This document shows, piece by piece, positions 1 through 6,181 of a stretch of DNA of 16,001 nucleotides; position 1 is the first letter of the stretch, and each line of letters starts with the position of its first letter. The notes beneath the pieces were generated by a model. That model was not told the DNA's origin. It did not search any database and saw only the letters and a list, made by a program, of their open reading frames with translations. Position numbers and translations under genes: made by a program. This DNA is from Treponema sp. Lineage in GTDB: Bacteria; Spirochaetota; Spirochaetia; Treponematales; Treponemataceae. The DNA lies in NCBI GenBank assembly GCA_017421145.1, contig JAFOTA010000161.1, positions 1 to 16,001 of the forward strand. The letters run 5' to 3'.

Positions 1-828
1 GTGCTTCAATTTTTTGCTAACGGGCTTGCGCTTGGCTCTTTGTCAACGGTAGGAATGGTGATTGTCTTGTATGTGTTCGAGCTTCAGAATCTGAATTTGG
101 CTGTCGAACGCGCTCACCGTCTTGAAGTCGAAATGTTGAAGCGTTACAAAAAGGAGCTTGAGGAAACCGTAAGGATCAGGACCCGGGAGCTTCGTGTGGC
201 AAACGAAAAAGCCGAGCATCTGCTTCTTAACATTCTTCCAAGGGATGTCGCAAGGGAGCTGACCGAGCACCCGGACAGGGTGATTGCCCACAGGATTCCA
301 AAAGCCACTGTTCTTTTCACCGATATCGTCGGATTCACAAAGATGAGCAGCGGAATGTCTGCCGACGAGACTGTTGCCATGCTGAACGAAATGTTCTCCC
401 TTTTTGACGAGAGGGCGGAACGTGAGGGCATTGAGAAAATCAAGACGATCGGTGACGCTTACATGGCGGTGGCAGGTCTTTCATCAAAATCCGCAGATGA
501 TGGGGAAGAGAAAAAGATGATCCGCTTTGCACAGGGGCTTCTTGACGATGTCCGTACGTTCAACGAGGCTTTTCCGGTCAAAGTGCAGATTCGTGTAGGA
601 ATCAACACGGGTGGGCTGGTTGCGGGTGTCATTGGAAAAACCAAGTTCATCTACGACATCTGGGGTGACACCGTTAACGTTGCAAGCCGCATGGAAAGCA
701 CAGGGGAGCCGATGAGAGTCCATGTGTCCGAATCAACATACAATCATGTTAAAAATGATTTTGCATGGCAGGGACCGGTTCAGGTTGAGGTAAAGGGCAA
801 GGGTCTTATGAACGGATATTTCCTGTAG
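1..828 (+). CDS. Adenylate cyclase, class III, C-terminal part (5'-truncated by window)
   Basis: Makes cyclic AMP from ATP on the cytoplasmic face of the inner membrane. The visible 275 residues hold one hydrophobic segment (about 4-26), a charged coiled coil (about 32-75) and a class III cyclase domain (about 100-275). Metal-binding Asp are D108 (in FTDIVGF) and D152 (in GDAYM). Transition-state residues are N226 and R230 (in NVASRM), and K265 (in VKGKG) is the likely phosphate contact. Purine selection points to ATP: K148 (IKTIGD) and D219 (YDIWG) occupy the positions that are Glu and Cys in guanylate cyclases. Frame is open at base 1, and a single TM before the coiled coil suits the last helix of a larger multi-TM sensor, so the GTG at base 1 is probably not the start. 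It converges on the RicT-like gene with 9 bp between stops, and I see no terminator there. Confidence 0.93.
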   Translation: MLQFFANGLALGSLSTVGMVIVLYVFELQNLNLAVERAHRLEVEMLKRYKKELEETVRIRTRELRVANEKAEHLLLNILPRDVARELTEHPDRVIAHRIPKATVLFTDIVGFTKMSSGMSADETVAMLNEMFSLFDERAEREGIEKIKTIGDAYMAVAGLSSKSADDGEEKKMIRFAQGLLDDVRTFNEAFPVKVQIRVGINTGGLVAGVIGKTKFIYDIWGDTVNVASRMESTGEPMRVHVSESTYNHVKNDFAWQGPVQVEVKGKGLMNGYFL

Positions 829-837
829 GGATTTCGG

Positions 838-1758
838 CTACTTGATTTCCCAGCGGTTGCCTTTTCTTGAAAATCTTTGTGCGTTGACTTCAATGAGCCT
901 TCCGTCTTCTCCGCTGATTTTTATAACGGATGTTACGGGATTCACTTCCGTCACCTTGAAATTCGTACCGTCATAGAACAGGCGGACTCCTTCATTCGGC
1001 AGGTTTTTCTTTGCTTCGGAGTACCAGTCATATTCATAGCTAAGGCAGCACAAAAGCCTTCCGCACTGCCCGCTGATTTTCATGGAGTTCAGGCTCAGGT
1101 TCTGTTCTTTTGCCATGCGTATGCTTACAGGGCGCAGTTTGTCGCTTACCTGATGGCAGCAATATGGCCGTCCGCATACACCCAATCCGCCGGTAATCCT
1201 GCTTTCGTCACGTACACCAATCTGGCGGAGTTCTATGCGCATTTTGAAAATCGAGACCAAATCTTTTACAAGTTCCCGGAAATCAACGCGGTTGTCGCTG
1301 GAAAAGAAGAAAAGGGCTTTCTGTTCGCCGACTAAAAAGTGAACCGCAATCAGTTTCATGTCAAGCTTGTGAAGCTCTACTTTTTCCTTGAAAATCTTAA
1401 ATGCTTTTTCCTCTTCTTTTGCAAGTTCCTTTGCCTGGTTCAAATCATGCTCGTTTGCAATCCTTGTGACCTTGACTATATCTGACGGCTTTATTCCGAT
1501 CGGGCATTCGGCTTTTCCAAGATTGAGAGCCAAATCTTCACCGTAGCGCGTGGGAACTATAACCGAACCGCCGACCACGGGTTCAACGCCGTCCGGGAAT
1601 TCTGCATAAATCCCTTCGCATGAATATTCGAGCTTGAGCTTGTAAAGATTGCTTGAGAAAACGAAAGAGCTTGAGGTGTATGAGCTGCCGTCATTGTCTT
1701 CAAGTTCGGATATGTCTTCGCTTTCATCGTATATATCATTTTCAAAAATATCTGACAT
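838..1758 (-). CDS. ricT: PSP1-domain protein, RicT/YaaT family
   Basis: 306 residues. A strongly acidic N-terminal tail (1-28) precedes the PSP1 core. Family hallmarks are two cysteine clusters: C195, C200, C201 in a GxCGRxxCC motif and C232, C237, C238 in GQCGRLLCC. Between them is MAKEQNLSLN, a signature I recognise from Bacillus YaaT. In Bacillus, RicT works with RicA and RicF as a cytoplasmic Fe-S complex that affects RNase Y-dependent mRNA processing, sporulation and competence. Partners are not in this window, so the role here is inferred from family only. Start ATG at 1758 is supported by AGGAG (1764-1768) five bases upstream. It is the last gene of the leftward M23 / bactofilin / YaaR / RicT operon, 35 bp after the YaaR stop. 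Confidence 0.88.
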   Translation of the reverse strand: MSDIFENDIYDESEDISELEDNDGSSYTSSSFVFSSNLYKLKLEYSCEGIYAEFPDGVEPVVGGSVIVPTRYGEDLALNLGKAECPIGIKPSDIVKVTRIANEHDLNQAKELAKEEEKAFKIFKEKVELHKLDMKLIAVHFLVGEQKALFFFSSDNRVDFRELVKDLVSIFKMRIELRQIGVRDESRITGGLGVCGRPYCCHQVSDKLRPVSIRMAKEQNLSLNSMKISGQCGRLLCCLSYEYDWYSEAKKNLPNEGVRLFYDGTNFKVTEVNPVTSVIKISGEDGRLIEVNAQRFSRKGNRWEIK

Positions 1759-1793
1759 AAAAACTCCTGTTTTCTACATTCCTATTTTATCAA

Positions 1794-2324
1794 TCACGTT
1801 GCCATTAAGTCTACCAAAAGACCGCTTACTTCTTCAATCTTTGCAAGCATCTGCAGTGTGTCTGAGTGGCTGTGCAGAAGCCATTGAGCCATTTCGTCCA
1901 ATTTTTGGTTGATTACGACTATCTGTGTCTGGGGAGCCATTTTCCGGCCTCTTTTGGGTGCCCTTGTGTGCTGGACGACAGAAAAATTGTTTTTTACAAT
2001 GTATTTCATGAACTGGCTGACTTTTTTGCGGTAATCGGCGAAATTTTCAGGCAGCTGTGAAGATTTCAGTTTTTCGGCGGCAATGTCGGCTGCGTCTTTC
2101 AAAAACACAACGGCTTCTTCCGCGCTCATTCCTGCAATCTCCGGTGGAAGACCTTCGGAAATCAGCTGGTGCTCGGCCTGGGCTTTTTCAAAGGCTGAAG
2201 AAAACGCTGTTTTTTTTGTCTTTTCGCTTTTCTTTTTTTCTTGAGCCTGTCTTGCAGCTTCACTTGCTGCTGCTTGTGCCGCGTTAAAATAAAGCCCTGA
2301 ATTTAATGCGTCAACACCTTCCAT
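1794..2324 (-). CDS. YaaR family protein (DUF327)
   Basis: 176 residues, predicted soluble and helical. The N-terminal 45 residues are Ala/Lys-rich and look disordered. The C-terminal part (about 60-176) aligns by eye with Bacillus subtilis YaaR, most clearly the last 35 residues (INQKLDEMA...LLVDLMAT against the YaaR ending). Molecular function is unknown. In Bacillus, yaaR lies close to holB and yaaT, and here the YaaR homologue sits directly before the YaaT/RicT homologue, so the pairing is retained across phyla while holB is absent. The start ATG at 2324 directly abuts the bactofilin TAG (no spacer), so its ribosome binding site lies in the end of the bactofilin gene (GGAGAA about 12 bases upstream, or AGAGA nearer). 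This points to translational coupling. Confidence 0.82.
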   Translation of the reverse strand: MEGVDALNSGLYFNAAQAAASEAARQAQEKKKSEKTKKTAFSSAFEKAQAEHQLISEGLPPEIAGMSAEEAVVFLKDAADIAAEKLKSSQLPENFADYRKKVSQFMKYIVKNNFSVVQHTRAPKRGRKMAPQTQIVVINQKLDEMAQWLLHSHSDTLQMLAKIEEVSGLLVDLMAT

Positions 2325-2840
2325 CTATTTTCTCTTGTTCTCCGATTTTTCGGAACGTTCTCTCATTGCCGAAATGTTCTGGGTAACGTCCGGGCTGAAC
2401 ATGGTATTGTCCAAAGAAATATGGATATTTTGAAGGATCGATCTTGATGCGATGGCCTGTGTGTCCTGCCAAGAGCTTACGGATTCTTCATAGAGCGCGC
2501 CGTCTGAAAGTGAAATGCAGTGGCCGTGCAATATTACGTTTTCATCCGCTTGCAGGCTGTGCGTCTGTACGTCACCGATTACGGCGCATGATGAAAGCAG
2601 CCTTATTGATTCCGGGGCGATTATATTGCCCTTGACGATGCCGCCGACCGTAACTGCCTTTGCCGTTATGTTTCCGTTGATTCTTGCGTTTTTACCGACG
2701 ATGACGTTGCCCGTGGTTTCAAGGTTGCCGTCCAAATCGCCGTCAATGCTCATAAATCCGTTGATTTTCATGTCACCGCGGATTGTTGAGCCTCTTCCTA
2801 TAATGCTGTTGATTGAGCTGTCGTCGTTGAATATTGCCAT
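2325..2840 (-). CDS. Bactofilin (polymer-forming cytoskeletal protein)
   Basis: 171 residues. Residues about 12-107 are a bactofilin (DUF583) beta-helix, visible as short repeating strands with regular Gly/Asn turns (IRGDMKINGFMSIDGDLDGN and on through GNVIVGKNARINGNITA). A hydrophilic tail follows (108-171), ending in a Lys/Arg/Glu-rich stretch. Bactofilins self-assemble without nucleotides and place cell-wall enzymes; in several bacteria, including spirochaetes, they affect cell shape or helicity. Here the ATG directly follows the TAA of the M23 endopeptidase gene, the same peptidase-bactofilin pairing known from other shape-determining loci. The tight junction suggests coupled translation. 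Family assignment is firm; a role in shape is inferred. Confidence 0.93.
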   Translation of the reverse strand: MAIFNDDSSINSIIGRGSTIRGDMKINGFMSIDGDLDGNLETTGNVIVGKNARINGNITAKAVTVGGIVKGNIIAPESIRLLSSCAVIGDVQTHSLQADENVILHGHCISLSDGALYEESVSSWQDTQAIASRSILQNIHISLDNTMFSPDVTQNISAMRERSEKSENKRK

Positions 2841-3875
2841 TTATTTTATGTTTATGTATTGAGCCGGGTCTACGACATCTGAACCTATGTGAACTTCATA
2901 GTGCAGGTGAGGTCCGGTTGAATTACCGGTATTTCCTATTGTACCGATCACATCGCCCTGTGAAACCTGGTCGCCTTTCTGCACGCGGATCGTACTCATG
3001 TGTGCATAGCGTGTGTAGATTCCGTGGTTGTGCTTGATGATGACGTAGTTTCCGTAACCCTTGGCATCATAACCAGTTGCGGCTACCTGACCGTTTGCAG
3101 TTGCGACGATTCCATCACCGCTTCTGTATGTACTGAGGTCAATGCCCTTGTGGATGTACCAGAGTCCTGTCATCGGGTTGATGTTCTGCCCGAACGGGAA
3201 TGAGACGTGTCCGATTCCGTTTTTGATCGGCCAGATGCTCGGTATGTCGTTGAAAAGCTCTTTCTGGCTTGAAAGCATTTTTCCAATCTGCTCGACCGGC
3301 TGTACTGAGCTTTCAAGGTATGTCATGAGCTGGTTTATGTCCGCAGTTTCTTTGAGTGCGCCTGATGCAAGATCCTGTGTGTCGAACAAGGATGCAAGGT
3401 CGCTGTTGTTTGACGTGGTCTTGCTTATGTTTTCGTTCTGGTTGATTCCCAAAAGAGAAAGGGTCTGGTTCAATGATGACTGGAAACGCTTTGCCACCTG
3501 GAGGAGGGCATTGTTTTCGTCACGCAGCTCATCAAGGCTTGCGAGGGTTTCTTTGTTTTCTTCATGCAGCCTGCTGATTTCACCGCCAGAACCTGAGGAA
3601 CGCTTTGAGAAAGGCAGGAACGTGAGGACAACCCCTGCAATCACCACGATTCCGACTATGATTGCGAATGCATTCGTGCGTATGTTGAAGACTTTTCCAT
3701 AAGTGTGGGGAACGACCATGATGGTAAGCTTCTGATTGCCCGACTTGAACAATTTGGCAATTCCTCTGCCCATAGAAGCGAAAATAGAACCGATTCCCTT
3801 TGCTGAACGTGAAAAAATCGAATTGTTTTGTTTCTTATAACGGCGTGTGCGTCCCACAAAAATTCCCCCAGACAT
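2841..3875 (-). CDS. M23 (LytM-type) zinc metallopeptidase, membrane-anchored
   Basis: 344 residues from the ATG at 3875; a TTG codon one codon upstream is a less likely start. A basic cytoplasmic N-terminus (1-66) is followed by one TM helix (about 68-89), a periplasmic coiled coil (about 98-135), a linker, and a LytM domain (about 215-344). All zinc/catalytic residues are present: H242 and D246 in HKGIDL, H292 in YAHM, and H323 and H325 in GPHLH. This predicts an active peptidoglycan endopeptidase in the periplasm. First gene of the operon with bactofilin, YaaR and RicT homologues. No good Shine-Dalgarno is seen before the start, and the best promoter (-10 at 3886-3891) would leave almost no leader, so the start or the promoter may need revision. 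Confidence 0.92.
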   Translation of the reverse strand: MSGGIFVGRTRRYKKQNNSIFSRSAKGIGSIFASMGRGIAKLFKSGNQKLTIMVVPHTYGKVFNIRTNAFAIIVGIVVIAGVVLTFLPFSKRSSGSGGEISRLHEENKETLASLDELRDENNALLQVAKRFQSSLNQTLSLLGINQNENISKTTSNNSDLASLFDTQDLASGALKETADINQLMTYLESSVQPVEQIGKMLSSQKELFNDIPSIWPIKNGIGHVSFPFGQNINPMTGLWYIHKGIDLSTYRSGDGIVATANGQVAATGYDAKGYGNYVIIKHNHGIYTRYAHMSTIRVQKGDQVSQGDVIGTIGNTGNSTGPHLHYEVHIGSDVVDPAQYINIK

Positions 3876-3883
3876 CAATCTAC

Positions 3884-3900
3884 TTACTATATCATAGTAA
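3884..3900. repeat. Perfect 7-bp inverted repeat overlapping the -10 box
   Basis: TTACTAT, a three-base spacer (ATC) and ATAGTAA form a perfect inverted repeat that spans the predicted -10 hexamer of the leftward operon. Position and symmetry fit a repressor operator, but an A+T-rich inverted repeat of this size can arise by chance. No regulator for it is identified in the window. Confidence 0.4.
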
Positions 3901-3915
3901 CAATATCACTGTCAA
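3886..3915 (-). promoter_or_regulatory. Predicted sigma-70-type promoter of the M23/bactofilin/YaaR/RicT operon
   Basis: Read leftward, a perfect TTGACA (complement of 3910-3915) is followed after 18 bp by TATAGT (complement of 3886-3891), one mismatch from consensus. Transcription would begin near 3879, only about four bases before the ATG at 3875, giving an almost leaderless mRNA. A perfect inverted repeat covers the -10 box. Confidence 0.5.
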
Positions 3916-4005
3916 ATTACAAAGCTGTTATTTGACATATCTTTCGATAAATTTTTTGCCGGATGCCGGGCTTTTGTTTCCGATCCGAACAATCTCCTAA
4001 AAAAT

Positions 4006-4034
4006 TTGACTTCAATGAATTCCTATGTTATCTT
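4006..4034 (+). promoter_or_regulatory. Predicted sigma-70-type promoter driving rightward RNA toward tatD
   Basis: TTGACT (4006-4011), a 17-bp spacer, then TATCTT (4029-4034). Transcription would start near 4041. No gene begins within 240 bases downstream, but an intrinsic terminator of the same orientation lies at 4189-4215, so the immediate product would be an RNA of about 175 nt. Confidence 0.45.
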
Positions 4035-4040
4035 TATCGG

Positions 4041-4215
4041 TATAAATATAGGTTAAGGAAACACTGAATAATCCGAAAGCGGTTCCTTAAGTTGTGGCCC
4101 TGAGTGAAGATTTGGGAAGATTCTTGAATTTTTTCAAAGGGATGGGATTTTCATAAAAAGGGTTGCATTGTATTCTCGCGATATATCACCGGCTTGTGAT
4201 CATGCCGGCGTTTTT
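4041..4215 (+). ncRNA. Candidate structured small RNA or attenuator leader
   Basis: The stretch between the promoter at 4006-4034 and the terminator at 4189-4215 has no convincing ORF but folds well by eye. Hairpin 1: TTAAGGAA (4053-4060) pairs perfectly with TTCCTTAA (4083-4090), stacked on CCG-AAAG-CGG (4073-4082) and leaving a 12-nt bulge on one side. Hairpin 2: 4093-4101 pairs with 4159-4167, and 4105-4113 with 4145-4153 (several G-U pairs), capped by TTGAA/TTCAA (4124-4128, 4133-4137). Hairpin 3 is the terminator. No tmRNA, SRP RNA, RNase P or common riboswitch signature was recognised. A 6S-like RNA is possible from the length only. The alternative is a terminating leader controlling tatD. 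Ends are inferred. Confidence 0.45.
4189..4215 (+). terminator. Intrinsic terminator upstream of tatD
   Basis: CCGGCTTG (4189-4196) pairs with CATGCCGG (4201-4208) with one T-T mismatch and a TGAT loop, followed by CG and five T (4211-4215), then another T-rich stretch. The T-run is only on the rightward side. Both flanking upstream genes run leftward, so it can only serve a rightward transcript that begins inside this intergenic region. Confidence 0.75.
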
Positions 4216-4251
4216 CTATTTTACGCCATAACTTCCCGTCCTCTTGGTGTT

Positions 4252-4265
4252 TTGCGCTAGCGCAA
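4252..4265. repeat. 14-bp perfect palindrome before tatD
   Basis: TTGCGCTAGCGCAA is a perfect palindrome ending 20 bases before the tatD ATG, just ahead of the ribosome binding site (AAAAGGATG, about 4271-4279). It lies between TTGGTG (4244-4249) and TATAAA (4267-4272), which are spaced 17 bp like a promoter. However, transcription from that pair would start at about 4279 and remove the ribosome binding site. It may be an operator or an RNA element near the ribosome site. Confidence 0.45.
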
Positions 4266-4285
4266 TTATAAAAAGGATGTAATTA

Positions 4286-5131
4286 ATGCAGTTTTTTGAT
4301 ACTCACGCTCATATCGGGCTGATTTATGAAGACCCGATGGATCAGTTCAAGGTGATTCAGCAGGCCAAGCTTGCAGGTGTTGCCCGTATAATCAGCATAA
4401 ACAACGGGCTGCATGATTTTAAGAAAGAGTATGCCGCCCTGAAGACGACAAAGGGAATCTACCATGCCGTAGGAGTAAGTCCTTCAGAAGTCGCCACTCC
4501 GGGAAAAGACTGGGTTTCAATCATACAGGAGAGCGTCAAGCTTCCGAATGTGGTTGCAATCGGTGAGACGGGCCTGGACTATTCTCTTAAAAAGGACGAA
4601 AAAGACCGTTTCCTCAGAAATGAAAGCGGCCACAGGATAATGAAATTCGGCGACAAGAAAACCCAGATTGAATTTTTCATTGCCCAGCTGGAGCTTGCAC
4701 AAAAGCATTCCCTCCCGGTGATCATCCACAACCGCGATGCCGGACAGGACATTTTCGATATCCTGAAGACACGCCTTCCTGAAAAGGGAGCCATATTCCA
4801 TTGCTACAGCGAAGATGCCGCATATGCAAAAAAATGCCTTGATGCCGGGATGAACGTTTATTTTTCGTTTGCCGGAAACCTTACTTACAGGAATGCAAGG
4901 AACCTGCATGAAACGGTCATGTCCATACCTCACGACAGGATACTCATCGAAACGGAAAGTCCTTTCATGGCACCGGCGGAATATCAGCGTCCGGGCAAAA
5001 AAGTCCGCTCAATGCCGGCATATCTTGTTTCCACTGCCAAATTCCTTGCGGAAATGCTCGAGGTGGATTTGGAAAAGCTCAGCGAACAGCTTTGGAAGAA
5101 TTCCTGCAAGATATTCAATCTTCCGGAGTAG
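4286..5131 (+). CDS. tatD: TatD family metal-dependent hydrolase / DNase
   Basis: 281 residues, amidohydrolase TIM barrel expected, cytoplasmic. Metal ligands visible: HxH at H7 and H9 (DTHAH), E94 (GETGLDY), H148 (IIHN) and H172 (FHCYS). TatD enzymes are 3'-5' exonucleases acting on DNA or RNA in repair and degradation. Two positions depart from the usual family pattern. The conserved Asp of the ETDSP motif is Glu here (E224, ETESP), and the usual GVHP motif reads GVSP (residues 63-66). There is also an extra charged stretch after GLDY (about 100-125). First gene of the rightward operon; ATG preceded by AAAAGGATG, and dus follows after 6 bp. The family is clear, but activity with the substitutions is uncertain. 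Confidence 0.9.
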   Translation: MQFFDTHAHIGLIYEDPMDQFKVIQQAKLAGVARIISINNGLHDFKKEYAALKTTKGIYHAVGVSPSEVATPGKDWVSIIQESVKLPNVVAIGETGLDYSLKKDEKDRFLRNESGHRIMKFGDKKTQIEFFIAQLELAQKHSLPVIIHNRDAGQDIFDILKTRLPEKGAIFHCYSEDAAYAKKCLDAGMNVYFSFAGNLTYRNARNLHETVMSIPHDRILIETESPFMAPAEYQRPGKKVRSMPAYLVSTAKFLAEMLEVDLEKLSEQLWKNSCKIFNLPE

Positions 5132-5137
5132 GCGAAA

Positions 5138-6157
5138 ATGGAACTGTATCATCCAGTTAAAATCGGGAATCTTGTTCTGCCGGGAAATCTGTTTTTGGCG
5201 CCGATTGCAGGATACAGCGACCTTGCTTTCCGTTCTTTGTGCGTGGAACAGGGTGCGTCATACTGCACGACCGAAATGGTTTCTGCAGAAGCTTTGACGA
5301 GAGGCTCCCTTAAAACAGTTGAGCTGATGGAAAAAGCACCGAACGAGACCAACTATGCGGTACAGATTTTCGGAGGCAATGCGGACGTTATGTCCAGGGC
5401 GGCCGTTCTTGTCCTTGAGCAGACGGATTGTTCTTCAATCGATATAAACGGCGGATGTCCTGTTCCAAAAATCGTAAAGTCAGGTGCCGGAAGCATGCTT
5501 ACAAGGGAGCCTGAAAGACTTTATGCCATAGTCAGCGCGGTTAAGAAAGCATCGTTGGATTATTGCGCTGCACACCCGGAGCGAGGAAACGTGCCTGTCA
5601 CCGTGAAAATCCGGAGCGGCTGGGATTCAACCCATCTTACATGGAAAGAAGCGGCTCAGGCGGCTCTTGATGCAGGCGCTGATGCCATAACTGTCCATGC
5701 GAGGACAAGGGCGCAGGGTTACGAGGGAAAGGCGGACTGGAACATACAAAGGCAGCTCGTTGATTTTATTTCCGGTCGCATACCTGTTTTCGGAAGCGGA
5801 GACGCGCACACTCCTGAAACTGCAAAAAAAATGCTTGAGGAAACCGGAGTTGACGGCGTTATGTTTGCCAGGGGAGCGATGGGAGATCCGTTTTTGTTTA
5901 AAAGAACCATACAATTCCTAAAATCCGGGGAATATACTGCCGAAACTGTAAAAGAGAGACTGGATGCCGGGTTCAGGGAACTTGAGCTGAACGTTCAGAA
6001 AAAAGGCGAAAAATCAGCCTGTCTGTACATGCGTAAGAAATTTTGTGCATACAGCTCTGGAATCCGCGGTGGGGCGAGGCTCAGGCAGCAGGTTGTCGAG
6101 GCAAGCTCAATCGAAGATTATCATAAAATTTTTGATTCTTATATTGAATCTGCTTGA
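5138..6157 (+). CDS. dusB: tRNA-dihydrouridine synthase (Dus, DusB-like)
   Basis: 339 residues. An FMN-dependent enzyme that reduces uridines in the D-loop of tRNA. The N-terminal TIM barrel shows the family opening (LAPIAGYSD, 20-28), the catalytic loop with C107 in INGGCPVPKIVKSGAG, and the flavin phosphate-binding part in GSGD plus GVMFARGAMGDPFLF. The C-terminal third is the helical tRNA-binding domain. The common form of the catalytic loop is NxGCP; here it is NGGCP, which is within family range. It starts 6 bp after tatD with an SD-like GGAG overlapping the tatD stop, so it is co-transcribed. Assignment to the DusB-type subgroup is by overall similarity only. Confidence 0.92.
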   Translation: MELYHPVKIGNLVLPGNLFLAPIAGYSDLAFRSLCVEQGASYCTTEMVSAEALTRGSLKTVELMEKAPNETNYAVQIFGGNADVMSRAAVLVLEQTDCSSIDINGGCPVPKIVKSGAGSMLTREPERLYAIVSAVKKASLDYCAAHPERGNVPVTVKIRSGWDSTHLTWKEAAQAALDAGADAITVHARTRAQGYEGKADWNIQRQLVDFISGRIPVFGSGDAHTPETAKKMLEETGVDGVMFARGAMGDPFLFKRTIQFLKSGEYTAETVKERLDAGFRELELNVQKKGEKSACLYMRKKFCAYSSGIRGGARLRQQVVEASSIEDYHKIFDSYIESA

Positions 6158-6181
6158 TTATATTATAGTAGGGTTAAAATT

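Noticed and set aside
828..838. Terminator between the convergent cyclase and RicT genes
   Set aside because: Only a 4-bp GTAG/CTAC stem without a T-run is visible; not enough to call.
877..1335. 152-codon open frame on the plus strand
   Set aside because: It is the complement of the conserved RicT cysteine-cluster region and has no ribosome site or recognisable protein features.
3142..3702. 186-codon open frame on the plus strand
   Set aside because: Antisense to the M23 gene, with Ser/Arg/Phe-rich low-quality protein text and no start signal.
3876..3878. TTG start one codon before the M23 ATG
   Set aside because: ATG directly follows it and neither has a better ribosome site; the ATG is the simpler choice.
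4041..4215. tmRNA, SRP RNA, RNase P RNA or a known riboswitch
   Set aside because: None of the signature sequences of these RNAs is present; left as an unassigned structured RNA.
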